Source: Anaerolinea sp. (GTDB lineage: Bacteria > Chloroflexota > Dehalococcoidia > Tepidiformales > Tepidiformaceae). From it: a stretch of DNA of 45,360 bases. Below are positions 37,820 to 45,126 of the stretch, one piece after another. The stretch is from NCBI GenBank assembly GCA_013822275.1, contig PNKC01000022.1, positions 1 through 45,360 on the forward strand, read 5' to 3'. Each line of letters starts with the position of its first letter. Positions within the stretch are counted from its first letter, which is position 1. Under the pieces are notes generated by a model. That model did not search any database, was not told where the DNA came from, and was given only the letters and a program-made list of their open reading frames with translations. Position numbers and translations under genes: made by a program.

Positions 37820-40528
37820 TCACGTCACCTTGAACGTGGCATGCATCCCTTCGTTCGTGTGGCTGATGGTCTTGCCATCCACCATTTCTACGACGTCGCA
37901 GAGAAGCTCATAGTCACCCGCTTCCAGGCTGACTGTGAGTGTTTCCGAGGCGCCCATCGGCAATGCGGCGGTCCTGGCCACCATCTCATAGGACCCGTCC
38001 GGCGCTTTGCGCAAAATAACGAGGTCATGGGTCTGGCCAGGCTGACCCGCCGAGTGACGGTGACCCGCGCCGTCGCCCACGTGGACTGCGTGGAAAGTCA
38101 CCTCCCCGGCGGTGATCTCCTCGCGCGTCGCATCCACGTCCCAATTCCGCAGTTCGACGCGAACCTCGCGTGCCGCGAGAGGTGCGTCACTTTCGAACCA
38201 GCCCCGGTCGATTGCGGTGAAAACCACGAGCGGCGCGACCAGCACGGCGGCCGCCGCCGTCATTGCGAGCAACGGGCCCTGGTTGGCGGCGACGAAGTTC
38301 TGGCGAGGGCCGGCGAAGCTATTCCCGCTCGCCTCGGCAATCCGCCGGGCCTTCGTCCGCAACCGCAGGCTGTTGCCCATGACGCTGACGGAGCTGAAAG
38401 CCATGGCGGCCCCGGCGATAATCGGGTTGAGCAGTCCCGCCGCCGCAACCGGGATGGCGACGACGTTGTAGCCGAACGCCCAGACCAGGTTCTGCCGGAT
38501 GGCGCTCAAGGTGGACCGGCTGAGCGTGATCGCCTCCGCGATTTTCGAAACGTCGCCGCTCAGGAGAGTGATGTCTCCGGCTTCGATGGCGACGTCCGTG
38601 CCTGTGCTCATCGCGATGCCGATGTCGGCCTGGGCGAGGGCTGGGGCATCGTTTACGCCGTCCCCCACCATCGCCACCTGGAGCCCCTCGGCCTGGAGTG
38701 CCTTCACGAGGGCGAGCTTGTCTTCGGGCCTCGCGTTCGCGCGGTATTCACTGATCCCGGCGCGCGCTGCCACGGCCGCCGCGGCGCGCTCGTTGTCCCC
38801 CGTCATCATGATGACCCGCAGGCCACGATGGTGAAGCGCGTCCACCGCCCTGCGGGCATTCTGCTTCACTTCATCCGCGATCGCGATGATGCCGGCAATC
38901 TGGCCATCAATGGCCGCGAGGATGACTGTCCTCCCCGCCTCCTCGAGCCGCAAGACCTCAGCTTCGGCCTCGGCGGGCAGCGGGATCTCACGCTCTTCAA
39001 ACAAACGCCGGTTTCCGGCGAGCACGGGTCGCCCTTCGACTTCCCCGAAGACCCCCCGCGCAGTAAATGACTCGAACGCGGATGCCTCGGGGAGCGCGAT
39101 CGACTCATCGACGGCGGCGTCGACGATCGCCCGGCTAAGCGGGTGCTCGCTGCCCGCCTCGGCGGCAGCCACGACCCGAAGGAGCGCCTGCCGGTCGATC
39201 CCGCCGAAGGGCACAACCTCCGTCACCTGCGGCCGGCCCTCAGTCAGGGTGCCTGTCTTGTCCAGGATGATCACGTTGAGCGACTTCGTGCGTTCCAGGA
39301 TCTCGGCGTTCTTAATCAGGATGCCGCGTTCGGCGCCCATGCCCGTGCCTACCATGATCGCGGTGGGCGTGGCCAGGCCCAGGGCGCACGGGCAGGCGAT
39401 GACGAGGACAGCGACGGCGTAAACCATCGCGTTTATCCACGAACTCCCGAGCGTCCCCCACCCGAGGAAGACCCCAAGCGCAAGCACGATCACAACCGGG
39501 ACGAACACTGCCGCCACCTGGTCGACAAGCTTTTGGATCGGCGCCTTGGAACCTTGCGCCTCTTCGACCATGCGGGCCATGCGCCTGAGCGCCGTCTGTT
39601 CGCCCACGGCCGTCGCTTCAACGCGGATCACGCCGTTTTGGTTGACCGTCCCGCCAATGATGTGGTCGCCTGCCTTCCGCTCGACAGGGATGGATTCGCC
39701 CGTGATCATCGCCTCGTCGATGGTGCTGTGGCCGTCGCGGATCACGCCATCCACGGCAACTCGCTGCCCCGGCCGCACGACGAAGATGTCGCCAACCACG
39801 AGCTGCTCCACCGGGACATCGACCTCGGCGCCATCGCGGAGGAGCGTGGCTGACCTCGCCGACAGGCCAAGAAGTGTGCGGATGGCGCTGGAGGCGGCGC
39901 CCTTGGACTTCTCTTCGAAGTACTTTCCCATGGTGATGAAGACGAGCACGCCGGAGCTGACATCGAAGAACATCGTGTACGGCTTACCGGCGAGGACGAC
40001 CCAGGCGCTGAAGACGTACGCCACGCTGGTCCCGAGCGCGACGAGCACATCCATGTTGGGATTGAGATGCCGCAGGCTCGTGTAGCTGCCCCTATAGAAC
40101 CGCCAGCCCAGCCCTAGCTGGACGGGTGTTGCCAACGCGAGGAGCAGGCGGCCGTGGAGCTGATGATCGCCGAAGATGGCCAGGTCCGCGATGTCCATCG
40201 CCATGGCAAGGACGATCGTGGGCACGGCCAGCACCGCACCGAAGATGAGCGTGTACAGCGTTTTCTGGGCGTGGATGGTGCGCTCGGCTTCCCGATCCTT
40301 GCCCGGCTGCGACTCGCTCGCGGAGTAGCCGGCCTTTTCCACGGCTCCCGTCAGCTTCTCAAGGGTGACTTCCCCGGCGAAGGTGACGCGGGCGGTTTCC
40401 GCGGCGAAGTTGACGCTCGCCGTCTCAACACCGTCAACTTTGCTCAGGGCGCGCTCGACCCGGCGCACACACGAGGCGCAGGTCATCCCGCCAATGTCGA
40501 GCGTGACCGCCCGTTCCTTCGTTGGCAT
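37820..40528 (-). CDS. copA: Copper-exporting P1B-type ATPase with C-terminal cupredoxin-like domain
   Basis: This is a P-type ATPase of 902 residues that exports Cu(I). One N-terminal metal-binding domain has GGMTCASC (Cys17, Cys20). The transmembrane metal site is CPCALG near residue 378, the phosphorylated Asp is in DKTGTLTEG near 423, and the hinge is GDGVNDAPALAQ near 625. These, with an N-terminal HMA, identify a CopA (P1B-1) pump. Unusually, after the last membrane pair a further helix (LLAMTAAAAVLVAPLVVFTA) leads to about 120 extra residues. These carry a cupredoxin-like pattern: VELRNWDVDA, THDLVILR, YELLCD and HTNEGMHATFKV. The ATG at 40528 has GGGAGG upstream. It is third gene of csoR-copZ-copA. 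Confidence 0.95.
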   Translation of the reverse strand: MPTKERAVTLDIGGMTCASCVRRVERALSKVDGVETASVNFAAETARVTFAGEVTLEKLTGAVEKAGYSASESQPGKDREAERTIHAQKTLYTLIFGAVLAVPTIVLAMAMDIADLAIFGDHQLHGRLLLALATPVQLGLGWRFYRGSYTSLRHLNPNMDVLVALGTSVAYVFSAWVVLAGKPYTMFFDVSSGVLVFITMGKYFEEKSKGAASSAIRTLLGLSARSATLLRDGAEVDVPVEQLVVGDIFVVRPGQRVAVDGVIRDGHSTIDEAMITGESIPVERKAGDHIIGGTVNQNGVIRVEATAVGEQTALRRMARMVEEAQGSKAPIQKLVDQVAAVFVPVVIVLALGVFLGWGTLGSSWINAMVYAVAVLVIACPCALGLATPTAIMVGTGMGAERGILIKNAEILERTKSLNVIILDKTGTLTEGRPQVTEVVPFGGIDRQALLRVVAAAEAGSEHPLSRAIVDAAVDESIALPEASAFESFTARGVFGEVEGRPVLAGNRRLFEEREIPLPAEAEAEVLRLEEAGRTVILAAIDGQIAGIIAIADEVKQNARRAVDALHHRGLRVIMMTGDNERAAAAVAARAGISEYRANARPEDKLALVKALQAEGLQVAMVGDGVNDAPALAQADIGIAMSTGTDVAIEAGDITLLSGDVSKIAEAITLSRSTLSAIRQNLVWAFGYNVVAIPVAAAGLLNPIIAGAAMAFSSVSVMGNSLRLRTKARRIAEASGNSFAGPRQNFVAANQGPLLAMTAAAAVLVAPLVVFTAIDRGWFESDAPLAAREVRVELRNWDVDATREEITAGEVTFHAVHVGDGAGHRHSAGQPGQTHDLVILRKAPDGSYEMVARTAALPMGASETLTVSLEAGDYELLCDVVEMVDGKTISHTNEGMHATFKVT

Positions 40529-40561
40529 CTTTCTGTTTCCTCCCGGGGACCGGCCGTTAGG

Positions 40562-40771
40562 CTAGCGGACGGTGGCTTCGTAGCCCTCTTCCTCGATGGC
40601 GTCGAGGATCTTCTGAATATCGACCGCTTCGCCCTTCACGACAGCCGAATTCGTATCGAGGCTGACCTTCGCCTCGCTAACGCCCGGCACATCCTGGACA
40701 GCGTTAGTGACGGAGCGCACGCAATGGTCGCAGGTCATCCCGCTGATTTTGAGTTCGATAGTCTGAGGCAT
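40562..40771 (-). CDS. copZ: Copper chaperone, HMA domain protein
   Basis: This is a 69-residue single heavy-metal-associated domain that carries Cu(I) and hands it to CopA. The metal-binding motif is GMTCDHC (Cys14 and Cys17), followed by the ferredoxin-like fold pattern and the C-terminal EEEGYEATV typical of CopZ. The ATG at 40771 has AGGAAAGGA upstream. It sits between csoR (38 bases) and copA (33 bases) on the same strand. Confidence 0.95.
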   Translation of the reverse strand: MPQTIELKISGMTCDHCVRSVTNAVQDVPGVSEAKVSLDTNSAVVKGEAVDIQKILDAIEEEGYEATVR

Positions 40772-40809
40772 GGTCCTTTCCTTTCGTGTGGAAGGTTCGT
40801 GGTGGAGGG

Positions 40810-41085
40810 TCAGCCTTCGGCCGGGCCCTGAACTTTGTACAGCCGGAGGAGTTCGTTCACCGCGCGGTCTGACTCGCCGCTGTTGATCTGTTCGACGACA
40901 TGAGTGCGAAGGTGGCCTTCGATTACCAGGCCGTCAAGACTCCGCAGGGCACGCTGGATGGAAAGCGACAGGTCGAGGATGTCCATACAGTAGCGGTCAT
41001 CTTCCAATTGCTTGTCCAGAGCTTGCACCTGTCCGGCGATGATCTTCATGCGGCGCAGCGCTTGGCGGCGGGTCTCGGGCGTCAT
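40810..41085 (-). CDS. csoR: CsoR-family copper-sensing repressor
   Basis: This is a 91-residue all-helical repressor of the CsoR/RcnR family. It releases DNA when Cu(I) binds. The metal ligands can be placed: Cys33 in RYCMDIL, then His58 and His62 in EGHLRTHVV. Most CsoRs have Cys-His-Cys; the Cys-His-His set here has been described for Thermus CsoR, and a similar pair occurs in RcnR. The copper pump and chaperone downstream make copper the likely signal. The ATG at 41085 has GGAGG nine bases upstream (41095-41099). A palindrome overlapping the predicted -10 region (41100-41116) is the probable operator, so the gene autoregulates its operon. Confidence 0.93.
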   Translation of the reverse strand: MTPETRRQALRRMKIIAGQVQALDKQLEDDRYCMDILDLSLSIQRALRSLDGLVIEGHLRTHVVEQINSGESDRAVNELLRLYKVQGPAEG

Positions 41086-41099
41086 CGCGAGATTCCTCC

Positions 41100-41116
41100 A
41101 TAGGGTACCGCCCTAT
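41100..41116. promoter_or_regulatory. Probable CsoR operator
   Basis: ATAGGG-N5-CCCTAT is a 17-bp palindrome with G/C-tract half-sites like those of known CsoR operators. It overlaps the csoR -10 by two bases and covers the expected start site, ideal for repression. Confidence 0.6.
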
Positions 41117-41144
41117 CCTACAAATGCCTGGACCCCCACAGCAA
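41115..41144 (-). promoter_or_regulatory. Promoter of the csoR-copZ-copA operon
   Basis: On the minus strand TTGCTG (41144-41139), an 18-base spacer and TAGGAT (41120-41115) form a sigma70-type promoter. No second promoter is seen before copZ or copA, so all three genes are probably one transcript. Confidence 0.55.
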
Positions 41145-41175
41145 GCGGCCCACAGCCGCTGCCCTCGCCGATTCC

Positions 41176-42375
41176 TCAGCGGGCGCCGATCGCACCGGCT
41201 TCGGCGAGCGACGCGATCTCATCCCAGCTAAAGCCGTGCTCCAGGAGGACCTCCTCGGTGTGCTCGCCGAACTCCGGCGCGCGATGACGGATGCTGCCCG
41301 GGCTAGCGGCAAGTTGGACACCTGGCCCGACCATCCGGCTCTTCGTCCCGTCGGGAAGCTCGAACGGCACCACATAGTCGTTCGCGATCACTTGCGGGTC
41401 CTCCGCAACCTGGCCGTAATCCTGCACCGGCGCGACAGGGAGGCCGCACTCACAGAGGTAATCCACCCAATCCATCTGGTCACGCGTCGCGAAGAGGGCA
41501 TCGAAGTCGGCTACAAGTTCGGTGCGGTGGGCGGTGCGCTGTTGGGCGTCGCAGTAGCGCGGGTCATCGATCCAGTCCGTCCGGTCCACGGCCTTGCAGA
41601 ACGGGCCCCACCAGCGGTCGCTCTGGAGCATGCTCACCGTCAGATAGCGGCCGTCGCGGCAACGGTACGTATTCCAGGTCGCCTGCATCTGCTCGCGAGG
41701 GATGCGCTCGGGGACGCGGCCCGTGAATAGCGTGCCAGTTATGTTGTGCGACTGGAGCATGACCTGCCCGCCCAGCAAAGACGCATCGACCTGTTGGCCC
41801 TCGCCCGTGCGGCTGCGGTGAATGAGCGCGAGGAGGACGCCGTAGCTGAGCGTGGTCGCGCCAACCTGATCGGCCATCCCGCCAAAAGCGGGGACCGGCG
41901 GCACATCGGGCGGCCCCTGGACGGCCATCGTCCCGCCGCGCGCCTGGCCGAGAATGTCCATCGCCGCCCATTGCGCATGCGGCCCTTTCGGGCCGTAGCC
42001 GCTCGCCGAGGCGTAGATGATGCCCGGGTTGCGCGCTTTCATTGTCTCGTACCCGAGGCCAAGCTTCTCCATCACGCCCTGGCGCATGTTCTGGGCAAAC
42101 ACGTCCGCCTTCTCAATCAATCGGAGCAGCGTCTCCACACCCCGGGGGTGCTTCAGGTCGATGACGATGCCGCGCTTGTTGCGGTTGTAGCTCTGGAAAT
42201 AGGCTTCGCTGAGCCCACGCCCGGGGTCCGGCGAGTCCGGACCCTCAACCTTGACGACATCGGCCCCGAAGTCAGCAAGCATCGCGGTCGCGTAGGTGCC
42301 CTGCTGGAAGATCGTGCAGTCGATGACTTTGAGGCCGGAAAGCGGCAGACCGTTGTGCGGGACGTCGGGAAACAC
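41176..42375 (-). CDS. CaiB/BaiF (class III) CoA-transferase
   Basis: This is a class III CoA-transferase of 399 residues that moves CoA between carboxylic acids. Family features are LSGLKVIDCTIFQQGTYATAMLADFGADVVKVE at the N-terminus, the conserved Asp of the GxxD-type AAMDILGQARGG region (the position that carries the CoA adduct), and DWVDYLCECGLPVAPVQDYGQVAEDPQV in the C-terminal part. In the N-terminal region a Gln-Gln-Gly replaces the more common GP-(W/F)-A motif. The substrate is unknown; such genes commonly serve carnitine, formyl/oxalyl or benzylsuccinyl-type acids. The GTG start at 42375 has GGAG six bases upstream and a good promoter. It is divergent from nfo. Confidence 0.93.
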   Translation of the reverse strand: MFPDVPHNGLPLSGLKVIDCTIFQQGTYATAMLADFGADVVKVEGPDSPDPGRGLSEAYFQSYNRNKRGIVIDLKHPRGVETLLRLIEKADVFAQNMRQGVMEKLGLGYETMKARNPGIIYASASGYGPKGPHAQWAAMDILGQARGGTMAVQGPPDVPPVPAFGGMADQVGATTLSYGVLLALIHRSRTGEGQQVDASLLGGQVMLQSHNITGTLFTGRVPERIPREQMQATWNTYRCRDGRYLTVSMLQSDRWWGPFCKAVDRTDWIDDPRYCDAQQRTAHRTELVADFDALFATRDQMDWVDYLCECGLPVAPVQDYGQVAEDPQVIANDYVVPFELPDGTKSRMVGPGVQLAASPGSIRHRAPEFGEHTEEVLLEHGFSWDEIASLAEAGAIGAR

Positions 42376-42410
42376 GCGCGACTCCGGGCGTCAATGGCGC
42401 CCATGTGCGA

Positions 42411-42439
42411 ATCATCAGAATGCAATGGCAGGGTGTCAA
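42411..42439 (-). promoter_or_regulatory. Promoter of the CoA-transferase gene
   Basis: On the minus strand a perfect TTGACA (42439-42434), a 17-base spacer and GATGAT (42416-42411). Predicted start near 42404, leader about 29 bases. Confidence 0.5.
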
Positions 42440-42453
42440 CGCGTGGCGACCGC

Positions 42454-42459
42454 TATACT
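42454..42459 (+). promoter_or_regulatory. Candidate -10 element for nfo
   Basis: TATACT lies 28 bases before the nfo ATG, leaving room for the GGGGTGGAG ribosome binding site. No good -35; it lies back to back with the CoA-transferase promoter. Confidence 0.35.
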
Positions 42460-42486
42460 CGCCCGATCCGGTACGGGGTGGAGCCA

Positions 42487-43350
42487 ATGCGGATAGGAGC
42501 ACACGTTTCGACGGCTGGCGGGCCACTCAAGGCGTTTGAGCGGGCCGCCGCCGTTGGCGCCGAAGCCATCCAGCTGTTCATCTCCGCGCCGCAGCAGTGG
42601 AAGGCCCCCGCCATCAGTGCAGAGGTCGTGGCTGCCTTCAACGACGCGCGCCAACAGGCGGCTGTGCCGGTCTTCTTCCACGGCGTCTACCTGATCAACC
42701 TCGCCAGCCAGGACGAGGCCCTCGCCCCACGGTCGGTCGATTCGCTCGCGAGCTACCTGGACTTCGGCGCCCGGATGGGCGTGGAAGGGACGATCTTCCA
42801 CGTGGGAAGCCACCTTGGCCGCGGCATGGATGAAGCATGCGTGGCCCAGGTCTCGCGCCTTCTGAAGCAGGTACTCGACCGCTCGCCGGCGGAGTCGAAA
42901 CTGATCCTCGAATGCAACGCCGGCCAGGGTGGTTGCATCGGCGGCACCTTCACCGAACTCGGGCTGCTCATCCGCGAGGCCGGCGGCGACCCGCGCCTCG
43001 CCGTCTGCATCGATACCTGCCATGCCTTCGCCATGGGTTACGACATCCGCACCAACGAAGGCTGCGCCGCCGTCATGGCTGAGTTCGAGCGCGACATCGG
43101 CCTGGAGCGGCTTGTCGCGGTCCATGCGAACGACAGCAAGCAGCCGCTCGGCGGCCTGCGCGACCGCCACGAGAACATCGGCGACGGCCACATTGGCCTG
43201 GACGGTTTTGCAGCGGTCATGCGCCACAAGGCGTTCGCCGCCGTGCCATTCCTGCTCGAAGTACCGGGGCTCTCCGGGGCCGGTCCGGACATCGAGAACG
43301 TCATGCGCCTCAAAGCGATTCGCGCCGGCATTGGGCTGCCCCCGGCGTAG
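42487..43350 (+). CDS. nfo: Endonuclease IV (AP endonuclease)
   Basis: This is a TIM-barrel zinc enzyme of 287 residues that nicks DNA 5' to abasic sites in base-excision repair. The order of metal-binding motifs is that of the family: IGAHVSTAGG at the N-terminus, FFHGVYLINLAS, IFHVGSHLG, LECNAGQGG (Glu ligand), CIDTCHAFAMGYDI (Asp, His), HANDSKQPLGG (His, Asp), DRHENIGDGHIG (His, Glu) and a late FLLEVPG (Glu). Length is normal. The ATG at 42487 is chosen because it gives the canonical RIGAHVS start and has GGTGGAG just upstream; the long open frame before it is antisense to the CoA-transferase gene. Confidence 0.97.
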   Translation: MRIGAHVSTAGGPLKAFERAAAVGAEAIQLFISAPQQWKAPAISAEVVAAFNDARQQAAVPVFFHGVYLINLASQDEALAPRSVDSLASYLDFGARMGVEGTIFHVGSHLGRGMDEACVAQVSRLLKQVLDRSPAESKLILECNAGQGGCIGGTFTELGLLIREAGGDPRLAVCIDTCHAFAMGYDIRTNEGCAAVMAEFERDIGLERLVAVHANDSKQPLGGLRDRHENIGDGHIGLDGFAAVMRHKAFAAVPFLLEVPGLSGAGPDIENVMRLKAIRAGIGLPPA

Positions 43351-43352
43351 CG

Positions 43353-43382
43353 TTGGCCCGCTGTCGTCGCACTCGCTAGGCT
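43353..43382 (+). promoter_or_regulatory. Promoter placing transcription start at the methyltransferase ATG
   Basis: TTGGCC (43353-43358), 18-base spacer and TAGGCT (43377-43382). The expected start, about seven bases on, coincides with the ATG at 43390, so the mRNA should be leaderless. No Shine-Dalgarno is present. Confidence 0.5.
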
Positions 43383-43389
43383 ATTTTGA

Positions 43390-44427
43390 ATGGATGTCCA
43401 CGACGCCGCGATCCAACACGTCAACCGCGCCTGGGAGTGGTTCGGCGGCATGGTCGCCCTCTCCGCCACGAACCTTGGCGTTGAACTGGGGCTGTTCGAC
43501 GCAATCCGGGACCAGGGGCCAATCACCTCCACGGATCTGGCAGCCAGGCTCCAACTCCAGCCGCGGGCGGTCGATACCTGGGCGAAGGTGCTGGTCCACA
43601 ACGGCCTCCTCGTGGACGCGGGGGACGAAGAACTCGCCCTCGCGCCCGGCGTGGAGCTGATGGTCTGCGAGCCACGCACGCTGTTCCACCTGGGGCCGTC
43701 CTTCGCCTATCACGGACGCTTCCTCGCCCGCGACTTCCTCGACCTCGCCGAATACTTCCGGGAAGGCGTGCCACAACCGCCAGCCCGGCACGGTGCGCCG
43801 CTCTCCCGAAACATCGCCGAACAGACAGCGATGATGCACGCCGTCTTTGCCGGCGGGATGCTCCCCGAACTGCCGGAGGTCGCTGCCCGGCTCGAGCGGG
43901 GCTGCCGTGTGCTGGATGCCGGCTGCGGCGCGGCGAATCTCGGCATCGTCCTCTGCTCGATGTATGAGGGCCTGACATACACGGGTATCGATAGTGACGA
44001 AGCCGCCGTAGCCGAGGCCGGGAGGGCCATCCGCGCCAACGGGTTGAGCGGACGGGCGAGGGTGTTCGCCGGTGACGTTGCCACATTCCCGCTGGACAAC
44101 GGCTACGGCCTGGCGACCCTGTTCCTTTCCTTCCACGAGATCCCGCCGGCGGACCGCGAAGCCACCCTGCGGGCAGTCCATTCCGCGCTCGGACCAGAAG
44201 GAGTGTTGTTCATCTTCGATGAAATGTATCCGGCCACCCTCTCCGAAGCCGCTGAGAGCAGTTCCCGGATGGGCCTTCACTTTGAGTACACCGAGATGCT
44301 CTGGGGCAGCCGCGTGCCCACTGTTAGCGAGCTCGACGAGCTGCTCCGGAAGGCCGGGTTCGCCGGCGCGGAACGGCGGCCGCTGATGGGTGGCGCCGTA
44401 CACGCCGTGATCGCGAGGAAAGGATGA
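43390..44427 (+). CDS. SAM-dependent methyltransferase with N-terminal winged-helix domain
   Basis: This 345-residue protein has two domains. The N-terminal winged-helix dimerisation domain (about 1-90; VALSATNLGVELGLFDAI and TSTDLAARLQLQPRAVDTWAKVL) is of the kind found in O-methyltransferases and Rv2258c-like proteins. The C-terminal Rossmann SAM domain has motif I CRVLDAGCGAANLGIVL, TYTGIDSDEAAV, ARVFAGDVATFPL and LATLFLSFHEIPPADRE. His in SFHEIP occupies the region where O-methyltransferases place the catalytic base. This points to a small-molecule (perhaps phenolic or quinone) substrate, not identifiable. The start appears leaderless. The stop overlaps the next gene in ATGA, so the small downstream protein is coupled to it. 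Confidence 0.88.
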   Translation: MDVHDAAIQHVNRAWEWFGGMVALSATNLGVELGLFDAIRDQGPITSTDLAARLQLQPRAVDTWAKVLVHNGLLVDAGDEELALAPGVELMVCEPRTLFHLGPSFAYHGRFLARDFLDLAEYFREGVPQPPARHGAPLSRNIAEQTAMMHAVFAGGMLPELPEVAARLERGCRVLDAGCGAANLGIVLCSMYEGLTYTGIDSDEAAVAEAGRAIRANGLSGRARVFAGDVATFPLDNGYGLATLFLSFHEIPPADREATLRAVHSALGPEGVLFIFDEMYPATLSEAAESSSRMGLHFEYTEMLWGSRVPTVSELDELLRKAGFAGAERRPLMGGAVHAVIARKG

Positions 44428-44729
44428 CACTGGACGGAAAATTGAACGGGGAGCTCTTCGCCGAGTGCGGTGAGTGGATCTGGGAACAGTTGGTGGACGA
44501 CGGCTATCAGCTCGCCGGTGAACTGGTTGACCTCATCCTCGAAACCGAGCGCGAGCTGGGCGTCCACACCCGGCCGCTGGAAGAGATAGCTCGCACGCTG
44601 GACGAGGAGTTCAAACTTCGTGGCATCTCGGGCTCCCCTTACCCCATCGAACCGCCGCTGATCCGCGCCGTACTGGAATGGGAGGACGACTTCCTGGGCT
44701 TCGCCGGCATCTCCAGGGCCGAAAGCTGA
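44424..44729 (+). CDS. Hypothetical small acidic protein coupled to the methyltransferase
   Basis: This 101-residue protein overlaps the methyltransferase stop by four bases (ATGA) and is therefore translated with it. I do not recognise the family. It is acidic and mainly helical (ECGEWIWEQLVDDGYQLAGELVDLILETERELG), with conserved-looking Trp residues in EWIWEQL and LEWEDDF, and a Pro-rich turn GSPYPIEPP before the last helix. There is no signal or membrane segment and no cysteine pair beyond Cys15. High third-position G/C supports real coding. It could be a stabilising or regulatory partner of the methyltransferase; this is inference from overlap only. Confidence 0.75.
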   Translation: MTLDGKLNGELFAECGEWIWEQLVDDGYQLAGELVDLILETERELGVHTRPLEEIARTLDEEFKLRGISGSPYPIEPPLIRAVLEWEDDFLGFAGISRAES

Positions 44730-44740
44730 CAGGCGTTCGC

Positions 44741-44794
44741 AGTCCGGGGGTCCGCACTCATGTGATTGACCCTCTGCCCAGAGCCCCCGAGACT
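44741..44794. terminator. Possible imperfect hairpin after the methyltransferase operon
   Basis: AGTCCGGGGG (44741-44750) can pair with CCCCCG-A-GACT (44784-44794) with one bulge, 12 bases after the stop at 44729. It has a long loop and no T-tract, so the terminator call is weak. Confidence 0.3.
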
Positions 44795-44865
44795 GGTCAT
44801 ACCCCACAGCATGGAGGTGCCCGCGTCCCCTACCGCAATTGAGCACGCACGGAGAGACAAACAGA

Positions 44866-45000
44866 AGCGCCAGGTCCTTCCCTCGGAAGGATGACGAGGC
44901 GGGGGCAGTATCGAACATCTCGGCGGATGGCCCCCCGGCCGGCACAGCCGACAGGCAGCACGACAAACCAGCACGAGTAATCGGCTGACAAAAGTGCGCC
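44866..45000 (+). ncRNA. glmS self-cleaving ribozyme/riboswitch
   Basis: The leader of glmS carries the glmS ribozyme core. The cleavage site A-GCGCC lies at 44866/44867. A stem TCCTTCC/GGAAGGA (44875-44881/44885-44891) is followed by the invariant-type GACGAGG (44893-44899). Next come GGGGGC, TATCGA, TCGGCGGAT and GGCCCCCC, in the same order and spacing as the described ribozymes (GACGAGG, G-rich arm, UAUCGA, UCGGCGG, C-rich arm). A further stem CAGCCGA/TCGGCTG (44945-44951/44981-44987) matches the peripheral domain. In known examples glucosamine-6-phosphate acts as cofactor, RNA cleaves itself and glmS expression falls. Position directly before glmS supports the call. The exact 3' boundary is uncertain. 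Confidence 0.88.
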
Positions 45001-45060
45001 AGGTGCCCGGGAGAACGCACTCCCGTCCTCTCCCCATACCTTCCCGCGCCAACCGGCGCG

Positions 45061-45114
45061 CCTGTGTGGGCGCGTGCTGCCGTCTATCCTCCCATCTGGG
45101 AGGCCCACGACAGG
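45061..45114 (+). other. Second structured leader element before glmS
   Basis: CCTGTGTGGGC (45061-45071) pairs with GCCCACGACAGG (45103-45114) with a single bulge, enclosing an inner hairpin CCTCCC-ATCT-GGGAGG (45088-45103; its last base is shared with the outer arm). It ends inside the glmS ribosome binding site (GGGAG, 45113-45117). It may control access of ribosomes or stabilise the cleaved mRNA. The rest of the 397-base gap, apart from this and the ribozyme, shows no gene. Confidence 0.5.
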
Positions 45115-45126
45115 GAGTCCTTCGAA

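Noticed and set aside
45085-45090. TATCCT as a -10 promoter element for glmS
   Set aside because: It lies inside the paired leader structure, has no -35, and would bypass the ribozyme.
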